From NCBI GenBank assembly GCA_964408795.1, contig CAYPAW010000050.1:1-16230 (forward strand): a stretch of 16,230 bases of DNA, given 5' to 3'. The stretch comes from JABMQB01 sp964408795 (lineage in GTDB: Bacteria > Bacteroidota > Bacteroidia > Bacteroidales > Prolixibacteraceae). Under the pieces are notes generated by a model, which did no database searches, had not been told where the DNA came from, and saw only the letters and a list, made by a program, of their open reading frames with translations. This document shows, one piece after another, positions 8,552 through 16,137 of the stretch. How positions within the stretch are numbered: position 1 is the first letter of the stretch; every line of letters begins with the position of its first letter. The translations under genes and the position numbers were made by a program.

Positions 8552-10507
8552 ATGAATAGAAACAGCCTTTCCTTTAAGATCATTTCACGCATTCTGCTTT
8601 TTTATTTAGCACTTGGCATTGTCGTTATAACCATTTACTACTATTTTTCCCGGACGACCATTGAAGAAAAAACCCGGGAGAATGCCATTTTTCTGGCTGA
8701 AAATACGATCAATGAAATTGAAGAGGTGATCAAACCCGCAGAGATGATTCCGGAAAACCTTTCATGGATGATGGAAACCGGATCCATTCCCGAAGATTCC
8801 CTTCTTTCGTTTCTGGTTAAACTGGTCAGACAGAATCCTACGATCTACGGGACTACCATTGCCTTTGAACCCAATGTATTTAAGGAAGGGGTTCAGGCCT
8901 ATGCTCCCCATGCATTTAGAAATGGCACACAGGTCGAAACCAATAATTTATCGTCACCCAACTACAACTATTTTATTGCCGACTGGTATCAGATTCCGGC
9001 TACTCTTCAGGAGCCTTATTGGTCGGAACCCTATTTTGAAGGAAGCGGTGAAGGGGCACTTCTTTCGACCTACTCGGTTCCTTTTTATGTCCATGCTTCC
9101 GGGGAGCGCATTTTTGGGGGGATCATTACCATCGATATATCCCTCGAATGGCTGACCGATATTGTCAATTCGGTACAGATCTTTGAAACCGGGTATGCCT
9201 TTTTGCTTTCGCGCTTCGGGGTCTATGTAACGCACCCCAACCGCCAGCATATCATGAACGAAACCATTTTCACCAAAGCCAAAGAGCTGAATCAACCGGA
9301 AATGAGGACCATAGGCCGCAGCATGATCAAAGGAGAAAGCAATTTAACATCCATAACACTCAAAGACAGAGGATTCGTCTGGATTTATTACACCCAGTTG
9401 CCGGCAACCCAATGGTCCATGGGCGTGGTTTATCCCCATCGTGAAATGTTCACCGGCCTGCACCAATTGAACCTGATTGTCCTCCTGGTGTCCCTGGCCG
9501 GACTGGCTCTTCTTGTGTTCTTCACAGTACGCATCATCAACCGGTTGATCAGCCCCCTGACCAAATTTTCCAAATCAGCCAGGATTATTGCCGAAGGAAA
9601 CTTCAACGTTGCCTTGCCCAAGGACACAAAAAGCGATGAAATGAAGGAGTTGCACGACTCGTTTGAATTCATGCAAAAAGAACTCGACAACTACATGGTA
9701 AACCTGAAGGAAACCACGTCAGCCAAAGAAAAAATCGAAAGCGAACTACGCATAGCCCGGGAAATTCAAATGGGCATGATCCCTCATATCTTCCCTCCCT
9801 TTCCTGATTTGTCGGAAGTGGACCTTTTTGCTTCCCTCGAATCGGCCAAAGAGGTGGGAGGTGATCTCTATGATTTCTTCCTGGTGGATGAAACCCGCCT
9901 CTGTTTTGCCATCGGGGATGTCTCAGGAAAAGGAATCCCTGCCTCCCTGTTTATGGCAGTCACGCGAACCCTGTTGCGCTCGGTAGCCGATAAAAATAAA
10001 AATACCGCTGAGATTGTACACTCGCTCAATAAAACCCTCGCGTTTAACAACGAATCCAATATGTTCGTAACTTTCTTTGTCGGAATCCTGGATATCCGAA
10101 AAGGAGAATTAAAATTCTGCAATGCAGGGCATAACCCGCCCATCATGATACGCGATCGAAAAGAAGTGAATTATTTTAACCTGACCAAAGCCATCCCGAT
10201 CGGTTTGTTCGAAGCGTACGACTACAAAGAAGAAAGCATGGAGATGCAACCCAATGACCAGATATTCCTCTATACCGATGGCCTCACGGAAGCCGAAGAT
10301 AAAAACAGTACCCTGTTCGGAGACGATCACCTGCTGGAAACCATCCGGCAATACCCCGATGCTTCCCCGGAACAAATGATCAAAAATACAATCAAAGCGG
10401 TTAAACAACATGTCAACGGATATGCACAATCGGACGATTTAACGATGATGAGTATAACTTATTTTGGAAAAGATGCAAAAACACAAACAACTGAAAATCC
10501 GGAATGA
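8552..10507 (+). CDS. Membrane sensor PP2C-type phosphatase (dCache-HAMP-SpoIIE/RsbU)
   Basis: This is a 651-residue protein with TM1 at about 9-31, a periplasmic dCache-like sensor at 32-303 (the WYQIP, EPYF and TYSVPF elements are typical), TM2 at about 306-328 and a HAMP linker at about 328-380. A short coiled coil with the IAREIQMGMIP motif leads into a SpoIIE/RsbU phosphatase domain. The metal-binding signatures are complete: GDLYD (437-441), GDVSGKG (455-461), DGLTEA (from 576) and DDLTMM (from 628). The family dephosphorylates a phosphoserine on a STAS anti-sigma antagonist. The first ATG is used, 5 bp after the binding-protein stop, and the 3' end overlaps the RsbW-like gene. I infer that ligand binding in the periplasm, perhaps through the neighbouring binding protein, controls phosphatase output. 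No STAS substrate is in the window. Confidence 0.92.
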   Translation: MNRNSLSFKIISRILLFYLALGIVVITIYYYFSRTTIEEKTRENAIFLAENTINEIEEVIKPAEMIPENLSWMMETGSIPEDSLLSFLVKLVRQNPTIYGTTIAFEPNVFKEGVQAYAPHAFRNGTQVETNNLSSPNYNYFIADWYQIPATLQEPYWSEPYFEGSGEGALLSTYSVPFYVHASGERIFGGIITIDISLEWLTDIVNSVQIFETGYAFLLSRFGVYVTHPNRQHIMNETIFTKAKELNQPEMRTIGRSMIKGESNLTSITLKDRGFVWIYYTQLPATQWSMGVVYPHREMFTGLHQLNLIVLLVSLAGLALLVFFTVRIINRLISPLTKFSKSARIIAEGNFNVALPKDTKSDEMKELHDSFEFMQKELDNYMVNLKETTSAKEKIESELRIAREIQMGMIPHIFPPFPDLSEVDLFASLESAKEVGGDLYDFFLVDETRLCFAIGDVSGKGIPASLFMAVTRTLLRSVADKNKNTAEIVHSLNKTLAFNNESNMFVTFFVGILDIRKGELKFCNAGHNPPIMIRDRKEVNYFNLTKAIPIGLFEAYDYKEESMEMQPNDQIFLYTDGLTEAEDKNSTLFGDDHLLETIRQYPDASPEQMIKNTIKAVKQHVNGYAQSDDLTMMSITYFGKDAKTQTTENPE

Positions 10508-10901
10508 CATCAATGAGTTAAACCGGGTCGTTGCCTTTCTGGATAATCTGGAAGAAGAATGGAAGTTTCCGGCCAACCTGAAAACATCCTTTAACCTGGT
10601 CCTCGAAGAAGCACTTACCAATATCATTTTTTATGCGTATGAGAAAAATACTGAAAATGAGATCATCCTTGAATTTGAAATGGAAGAAAATCAATTGAAA
10701 ATCATACTCAAAGATAACGGAAAACCTTACGATCCGACGCAACAGGAAGATCCCGATATCAATCTGTCAGCAGAAGACCGGCCCATCGGCGGATTGGGTA
10801 TTTTCCTCATCAAACAAATGATGAACCAGGTTTCCTACCAAAGACGGGAGAATACCAATCAACTTACCCTGGTGAAAAAATGGGAACCAACAAATACATA
10901 G
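10473..10901 (+). CDS. RsbW-type GHKL ATPase (anti-sigma factor / serine kinase family)
   Basis: This is a 142-residue protein made of a single HATPase_c_2 domain. Visible motifs are the N box (LEEALTN, Glu46 and Asn50), the G1 box (DNGKPYDP from Asp81) and the G2 box (GGLGIFLIK from Gly106). Length and motif order match RsbW/SpoIIAB relatives, which phosphorylate STAS proteins and may sequester a sigma factor. ATG 10473 is chosen over the upstream TTG 10464. It overlaps the phosphatase gene by 35 bp in another frame, so translation is probably coupled and the two products are likely made in fixed ratio. With the phosphatase it forms the opposing enzyme pair of a partner switch, but the STAS protein and the output target must lie elsewhere. 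The stop codon is one base before the leader repeat at 10903. Confidence 0.9.
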   Translation: MQKHKQLKIRNDINELNRVVAFLDNLEEEWKFPANLKTSFNLVLEEALTNIIFYAYEKNTENEIILEFEMEENQLKIILKDNGKPYDPTQQEDPDINLSAEDRPIGGLGIFLIKQMMNQVSYQRRENTNQLTLVKKWEPTNT

Positions 10902-10902
10902 A

Positions 10903-10995
10903 ATGAAACGAGCATGTAAAATATTTACACTTAAGATGATGATTAAAGCTATGCGAGTTCCATATGATACCTTAGAAATTTAACACTTTAATTAT
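10903..10995 (+). repeat. 93-bp leader repeat copy A, with 26-codon ORF, upstream of the GH31 gene
   Basis: The unit begins at ATG 10903, one base after the RsbW-like stop, and ends exactly at the GH31 start codon (10996). It encodes a 26-residue peptide beginning MKRACKIFTLKMMIKAMRV, with stop TAA at 10981-10983. A nested ORF of 10 codons starts at ATG 10951 and shares that stop. ATGAAAC occurs at both ends of the unit. The copy matches copy B at 87 of 93 positions by eye. It fills the whole gap between operons, so it must carry or replace the operon leader. The peptide resembles the basic pre-signal region of SusC-type TonB receptors, which is an inference. It could be a leader ORF, a gene-end remnant or a dispersed repeat. 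Confidence 0.8.
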
Positions 10996-13263
10996 ATGAA
11001 ACAGACCAACTACCCGTTATACGATTTTCTTGATTTTGATCCGGCCCACCCGGGGGAGGAATCGTTATGGAAGGCTTGCCGGCCAACAAATATCGGAACA
11101 CAGAAAGGGGATGTGGTTGTTACCATCCCTTTTCAGCGACAGCAGATAACGGAAGGAATGGTTTCCGACCGGACTGAATCCCGCAGGGAATACCCTCTCA
11201 GGCTGAGAGCTTACGGCAAGAAGATATTGAGAATCTCAATGGGCTTTGGATGTCGGGAAGCTGAGGACTCGTCCATGTTGGAATTTCATCCTGACCTGAA
11301 AGCCAGTCCGTTGAAGGTGGAAAAAAACAAGAAGAAATGGGTGGTTACAGATTCCGGGAAGGTTGTTAAAACCGTCTTCGATTTTGAAAAACCGTTGGTT
11401 GATTACTGGAGTGATTTGATTCCTTCTCCTGAGGAGGCTCTGGTTGCTTCATTTTTTCCGGATGGAAATACGGAAGTCAGGATCAGTGCCTGGGACCAGT
11501 TTACCCCGGCCCGGCAGGAAGCTTTTGCTATGGCTTTTGTGGAGAAAGACGCCGCAGTCCGGCGGTCGACCCTCTCGTTTTCTGCCGCTCCGGATGAGGT
11601 GTTTGCCGGAACCGGAGAACGGTTCTCGAAAATGGACCTTTCGGGGAAAACAGTACAAATGAACAACCAGGATGCCCAGGGCGTCAATAACAGGCGTGCC
11701 TATAAAAACATTCCCTTCTATCTGTCGAGCCGGAAGTATGGAGTGTTTTTGCATACTCCGGCTTTTTCAAAATTTTCCTTGGCCGATCATTCAAGCCGGT
11801 CGGTGCAGCTGATGACTGAGGAGCCGGAATTGGATCTTTTCCTGTTTGGTGGCCATACCCCGGAAGAGATCCTGTATTTGTATCGTCAGGTAACGGGATT
11901 TCCCTCCATGCCGCCAATGTGGAGCTTTGGAACCTGGATGAGCCGGATGACCTATTTTTCGGCTGATGAAGTGGAAAGGGTATGTGACCGGTTGAGAAAG
12001 GAGGACTTTCCCTGTGATGTGATTCACATCGATACCGGATGGTTTCGAACTAACTGGCTGTGTGAGTGGAAATTCAGTCCGGAACGGTTTCCCGATCCGC
12101 CGGGATTTATTGCAAAGCTCAAAAAGAAAGGCTTCCGGGTGAGTCTGTGGCAAATGCCTTATATTGCCGCAGAAGCGGAACAACTGGCTGAGGCTGTTGA
12201 AAACCGATACATCGGGCAAACCAGTGAATCACCCCGGCAGGGAGGCTCCAATTTCAGTGCCCTCGACCATGCCGGAACCATTGATTTCACCTACCCTCAG
12301 GCAGTGGAATGGTATAAAGGGCTTTTGAAGGAATTGCTGCAGATGGGTGTGGCCTGCATAAAAACCGATTTTGGTGAAGACATTCATATGAATGCTGTTT
12401 ACCACGGTATGAAACCCGAACGGCTGAAGAATCTGTATGGGTTACTTTACCAGAAAGCAGCCTGGGAGATTACCCGGGAGGTAACCGGTGAAGGAATCAT
12501 CTGGGCCCGTACTGGATGGTCCGGATGCCAGCGATACCCTCTTCATTGGGGAGGCGATGCAGCGGCTTCGTGGGATGGATTGGCCGGTTCTCTGAAAGGA
12601 GGATTGCACCTTGGACTGTCAGGATTCGCATTCTGGAGCCATGATGTGCCAGGTTTCCACGGAGTGCCGGATTTCATGAATTCAGTGATCCCCGATGATC
12701 TCTATATCCGCTGGACTCAGGTCGGTGTTTTCTCATCCCACATCCGTTACCACGGAACCTCAAAACGCGAACCGTATGAATATCCGGAAATCGCACCTAT
12801 GGTGAGAAAATGGTGGAAACTGAGGTACGCTCTGATACCTTACATACTGCAACAAAGTGCGGTTGCCGTAAAAACCGGTTATCCGCTGCTGAGAGCTTTG
12901 GTATTCCATCATCCGGAGGATATAACATGCTGGCATATTGACGACCAGTACTATTTCGGAAACGACTTTCTGGTGGCTCCGGTCATGAACCATGAAGGAA
13001 AACGCAATGTGTATCTGCCGGAAGGAAGATGGGTGAACTTTTTCAACGGCGAAATTACCCAAGGGGAGAAATGGTTGAAAAACCAAATAATACCTCTGGA
13101 GGAAATGCCCCTATGGGTACGCGAAGGTGCGGTCATCCCGGTCTATGGCCATAAGGTGAACTGTACCGATGAAATAGATGTCATGAAGGCAGAAAAAATA
13201 GTGTTCGATGAAAAATACAACGGATTAAGAAGCAGCAGGTTAAATAAGTTGCTGGGTTTTTAA
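10996..13263 (+). CDS. GH31 glycoside hydrolase, alpha-xylosidase/alpha-glucosidase-like
   Basis: This 755-residue enzyme has the full YicI-like GH31 architecture: an N-terminal beta-sandwich (about 1-295), a TIM barrel from about 305, and C-terminal beta domains. The catalytic nucleophile is Asp458 in CIKTDFGED and the acid/base is Asp521 in HWGGD; their 63-residue spacing fits the family. Other matches to the E. coli alpha-xylosidase YicI are LWQMPYI, GLSGFAFWSHD and HGTSKREPYEY (His586). Lys456 before the nucleophile fits the xylosidase-type pocket, but substrate cannot be settled from motifs. No signal peptide is visible, so it should act in the cytoplasm on oligosaccharides after uptake. 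The start is ATG 10996 directly after leader copy A. The next gene lies 15 bp downstream. It differs from sulfoquinovosidases, whose diagnostic residues I could not find. Confidence 0.9.
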   Translation: MKQTNYPLYDFLDFDPAHPGEESLWKACRPTNIGTQKGDVVVTIPFQRQQITEGMVSDRTESRREYPLRLRAYGKKILRISMGFGCREAEDSSMLEFHPDLKASPLKVEKNKKKWVVTDSGKVVKTVFDFEKPLVDYWSDLIPSPEEALVASFFPDGNTEVRISAWDQFTPARQEAFAMAFVEKDAAVRRSTLSFSAAPDEVFAGTGERFSKMDLSGKTVQMNNQDAQGVNNRRAYKNIPFYLSSRKYGVFLHTPAFSKFSLADHSSRSVQLMTEEPELDLFLFGGHTPEEILYLYRQVTGFPSMPPMWSFGTWMSRMTYFSADEVERVCDRLRKEDFPCDVIHIDTGWFRTNWLCEWKFSPERFPDPPGFIAKLKKKGFRVSLWQMPYIAAEAEQLAEAVENRYIGQTSESPRQGGSNFSALDHAGTIDFTYPQAVEWYKGLLKELLQMGVACIKTDFGEDIHMNAVYHGMKPERLKNLYGLLYQKAAWEITREVTGEGIIWARTGWSGCQRYPLHWGGDAAASWDGLAGSLKGGLHLGLSGFAFWSHDVPGFHGVPDFMNSVIPDDLYIRWTQVGVFSSHIRYHGTSKREPYEYPEIAPMVRKWWKLRYALIPYILQQSAVAVKTGYPLLRALVFHHPEDITCWHIDDQYYFGNDFLVAPVMNHEGKRNVYLPEGRWVNFFNGEITQGEKWLKNQIIPLEEMPLWVREGAVIPVYGHKVNCTDEIDVMKAEKIVFDEKYNGLRSSRLNKLLGF

Positions 13264-13278
13264 CATAATACGAAAGAC

Positions 13279-14343
13279 ATGAAAACCTGGAAAGAGAATT
13301 GGGAGGAGACGAAAAAGCGTTATCTGGATTGGTGGGCCCATAAGGGGATTGTCATCACCATGTGGGAGCATCTCCAAAAGGAGGGGCCTCCGCATGAGCC
13401 GGTTGAAGCCCCTGAGGAGGCTCAAGATATGAATCAGTACTGGTTTGATCCGGTCTGGAGGGCCCGGAATCTGCATTATCAGCTTTCCAGGAGTTCTTTG
13501 AAAGCCGACATTCTGCCCGTAGCCAATACCCACCTTGGTCCCGGCTCACTGGCTGCTTGCCTGGGAGCCGACCTGAAAGACGGAGAAGAAACCATTTGGA
13601 TAAAACCGGATCCGGATTTCAAAGGACCTGTTGAACTGGATGAAAACAACAGTTGGTGGCAGCTTCATCTGAACCTGCTTCGGGAATGCAAAAAACGGGC
13701 AAAGGGCAAATACTTCGTCGGGTGTCCCGATCTGATCGAAGGACTCGATACCCTGGCAGCCTTGCGGGGTACCGATCAGGTACTAATGGACATCATGCTC
13801 CAGCCAGAAACACTGGAACAACAGCTTCAGCAAGTGAATGATATTTACTTTGAAGTATTTGACCGGATTTATGACATCATTCGTGAGGGCGATGAAATGG
13901 CTTTTTGCTATTTTTCTCTTTGGGGTCCCGGGAAGGTTTCAAAACTACAAAGCGATATCTCGGGGATGATCTCCGAAGAGGACTTCCGAAGGTTTGCATT
14001 GCCCTATCTGAGCGAACAGTGTCAGAACATTGAATATACCCTTTACCACCTGGATGGAGTGGATGCCATTCGCCACCTGGATGCAGTACTTGAAATTGAG
14101 GAACTGAATGCCGTTCAATGGACCCCCGGTGTGGGTCAACCTCAGGGGGGCGATCCGCGATGGTATGGTTTGTATGAAAAAATTCTTGCCAAAGGAAAAT
14201 CGGTTATGGCAAACTGGGTCACACTGAATGAACTGGAGCCTTTGCTCGATCACATCGGGAATCAGGGATTGCATATAAACATCGATTTTAAATCAGAACG
14301 GGATATAGATACCGCATTAAAAATTGCAGATAAATACCGGTAG
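13279..14343 (+). CDS. URO-D superfamily protein, function unknown
   Basis: This is a 354-residue protein with the pattern of the uroporphyrinogen decarboxylase / corrinoid methyltransferase (MtaA, CmuA) superfamily: the CPDLIEGLDTLAALRG segment, SDISGMISEEDFRRFALPYL, and a C-terminal block YHLDGVDAIRHLDA followed by VQWTPG. Methyltransferase members bind zinc through a His-x-Cys pair. Here the corresponding segment reads His257-Leu-Asp259, so that ligand pair is altered. The N-terminal haem-substrate motif of true HemE is not evident. It lies 15 bp after the GH31 gene and 5 bp before the symporter, so it surely belongs to the sugar operon. It may act on a modified sugar or aglycone such as a methoxy or carboxyl compound, but that is inference from context. 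No corrinoid-binding protein lies in the window. There is no signal peptide, so it should be cytoplasmic. Confidence 0.8.
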   Translation: MKTWKENWEETKKRYLDWWAHKGIVITMWEHLQKEGPPHEPVEAPEEAQDMNQYWFDPVWRARNLHYQLSRSSLKADILPVANTHLGPGSLAACLGADLKDGEETIWIKPDPDFKGPVELDENNSWWQLHLNLLRECKKRAKGKYFVGCPDLIEGLDTLAALRGTDQVLMDIMLQPETLEQQLQQVNDIYFEVFDRIYDIIREGDEMAFCYFSLWGPGKVSKLQSDISGMISEEDFRRFALPYLSEQCQNIEYTLYHLDGVDAIRHLDAVLEIEELNAVQWTPGVGQPQGGDPRWYGLYEKILAKGKSVMANWVTLNELEPLLDHIGNQGLHINIDFKSERDIDTALKIADKYR

Positions 14344-14348
14344 AAGAA

Positions 14349-15938
14349 ATGAAAGATATACATGAATTACTCAAGCCTGTTGATTTTATCATCGTTGGGA
14401 TATATTTGGTCATTTTGATTGGAATTGGCTACTGGGTGAGTTTTATCAAAAAACGCAACAAGGAAGAAAATCTTTTCCTGGCCGGACGTTCACTGGGGTG
14501 GGGAAGCATCGGGCTGACCATGTGGGGTACCAATGTAGGACCCTCGATGCTTATTGCTTCAGCCAGCATTGGCTATACAACCGGCATTGTGGCCGGTAAT
14601 TTTGCCTGGTATGCTTTTGTGTTTATCTTCCTGCTGGCATTGGTTTTTGCTCCTCGCTACCTGGAGGCCGGGGTACTGACGCTTCCTGAATATATGGGGA
14701 AACGTTTCGGGCCATCGACAAGGAAGATCCTGGCCTGGTATAGTATGGTGACCATTCTGATTTCATGGTTGGCCTTAACGCTCTTTGCCGGAGGCATCCT
14801 GGTCGGCCAGATTCTCAACCTGCCCCTGTGGCTTTCGGTGATCGTTTTGGTTCTCATTGCTGCATTTTTCACCATTGCCGGAGGTCTGAAAGCCATTGCG
14901 TATACCAATGTTTTTCAGATGTTGCTGCTGATCGTTGTATCTCTGGTATTGACCGTTGTTGCTGTTCATAAAGCGGGAGGTCTTCTGTCCATCTATGAAC
15001 AAACGCCGGGAAATTACTGGAATCTGCTGCGTCCCATGGATGATCCCAACTATCCGTGGCTGGCTATTGTCCTGGGCTATCCGATTATGGGAGTCTGGTT
15101 TTGGTGCACCGACCAGTCGATGGTTCAATCGGTGCTGGGAGCCAGGAACCTGCATCAGGGGCAGTTGGGTGCCAACTTCACAGGATGGCTTAAGATCCTG
15201 GATGTTGCTTTGTTCATCATCCCCGGGATCGTCTGTTTTATTCTTTTCCCTGACCTGAAAGATCCCGATGAAGCCTATATGACTATGGTAACCCGGCTCT
15301 TCCCGGCAGGAATGACCGGGCTGGTAATGGCCGTATTGATTGCTGCCCTGGTGAGTACCATCGATTCAGCCCTCAATTCATTGAGTACCGTATTTACCAT
15401 GGATATTTTTGTAAAAAAATACCGTCCGGAGGCTACCCAAAAAGAGATCATTAAAATAGGACGGATCGTCACCATGGCCGGGGCATTCATCGCTGTTTTC
15501 ATGACCCTGGCAATCGATCATATCAAAGGACTCAATCTGTTTGATGTCTTTCAGGCGGTATTGGGGTTTATCGCCCCTCCAATGTCGGTCGTTTTTCTGT
15601 TTGGCGTTCTCTGGAAACGTACCACCACCAAAGCAGCCAATTTTGCCCTTTCCTTCGGAACCGTTTTCAGCATAGGAACCGGCATTTTTTACCTCTGGAT
15701 ATTTCCCAGTGAGACCTACACCTTTTGGCCCCACTTTTTGTTGCTATCGTTTTTGATCTTTGTAATCCTTTCTTTCTTAACCTGGATGATCGTTGTTCTG
15801 GATAAAGATTCAAAAACAGAACAGAAACACGAACTTTCATGTAAGAATCTTCCGAAACCAGATAAAAAGGTTTGGGCTTTTTGGATTGCATTGATCCTGG
15901 TAATGATTGGATTTTATGTTTTTTTTAACGGACATTAA
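14349..15938 (+). CDS. SSS-family sodium/solute symporter, SGLT-like
   Basis: This is a 529-residue inner-membrane protein with about 14 hydrophobic segments, beginning at residues 13-31. Family hallmarks are the GRSLGWGSIGLTMWGTNVG stretch near the first unwound helix, the WCTDQSMVQSVLGARN motif shared with SGLT-type sugar carriers, and VSTIDSALNSLSTVFTMDIF, where Ser336 and Thr337 match the paired hydroxyl ligands of the Na2 sodium site. It should import a sugar or related polyol with sodium. It lies 5 bp after the URO-D gene in the same operon, so it probably supplies the substrate processed by the GH31 enzyme and the URO-D protein. A hydrophilic insert (about 477-505) precedes the last segment. 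No strong terminator follows. The substrate is unassigned; SGLT-like motifs favour a monosaccharide or small glycoside. Confidence 0.9.
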   Translation: MKDIHELLKPVDFIIVGIYLVILIGIGYWVSFIKKRNKEENLFLAGRSLGWGSIGLTMWGTNVGPSMLIASASIGYTTGIVAGNFAWYAFVFIFLLALVFAPRYLEAGVLTLPEYMGKRFGPSTRKILAWYSMVTILISWLALTLFAGGILVGQILNLPLWLSVIVLVLIAAFFTIAGGLKAIAYTNVFQMLLLIVVSLVLTVVAVHKAGGLLSIYEQTPGNYWNLLRPMDDPNYPWLAIVLGYPIMGVWFWCTDQSMVQSVLGARNLHQGQLGANFTGWLKILDVALFIIPGIVCFILFPDLKDPDEAYMTMVTRLFPAGMTGLVMAVLIAALVSTIDSALNSLSTVFTMDIFVKKYRPEATQKEIIKIGRIVTMAGAFIAVFMTLAIDHIKGLNLFDVFQAVLGFIAPPMSVVFLFGVLWKRTTTKAANFALSFGTVFSIGTGIFYLWIFPSETYTFWPHFLLLSFLIFVILSFLTWMIVVLDKDSKTEQKHELSCKNLPKPDKKVWAFWIALILVMIGFYVFFNGH

Positions 15939-16044
15939 ACGAATGAAATGACATTCATAAGAAACATTGTGTAATTTAATGGCAAAAACGCAGGGGATGA
16001 CCGGGTGATAACGGGTTGGAAAGAACAAAGGATACCATCTTGAT
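15939..16044. other. Intergenic stretch without recognised gene
   Basis: These 106 bases follow the symporter stop and run to leader copy B. There is only a weak 5-bp hairpin near 15941-15956 (GAATG/CATTC) without a T tract, so no convincing terminator is present. No promoter was confidently seen. Sequence flanking copy B here does not resemble that flanking copy A, which sets the left edge of the repeat at its ATG. Confidence 0.6.
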
Positions 16045-16137
16045 ATGAAACGAGCATGGTTAATATTTACACTTAAGATGATGATTAAAGCTATGCGAGT
16101 TCCATATGATACCTTAGAAAATTAACACTATAATCAT
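16045..16137 (+). repeat. 93-bp leader repeat copy B, with 26-codon ORF
   Basis: It runs from ATG 16045 to the base before ATG 16138. It differs from copy A at only six positions, three of them clustered in codons 5-6 (Cys-Lys becomes Trp-Leu). The ORF ends at TAA 16123-16125, and the nested 10-codon ORF starts at 16093. It is followed directly by copy C, which begins with the same ATGAAAC. It lies downstream of the GH31/URO-D/SSS operon, which is thereby bracketed by direct repeats. Confidence 0.85.

Noticed and set aside
10966..10973. TACCTTAG inside copy A as a Bacteroidota -7 box (TAnnTTTG)
   Set aside because: It misses one consensus base, differs in copy C, and no TTG -33 element lies at the right distance.
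13279..14343. HemE, the haem-pathway decarboxylase
   Set aside because: The typical HemE N-terminal substrate motif is absent, the C-terminal HLDG block differs, and the neighbours are sugar genes, not haem genes.
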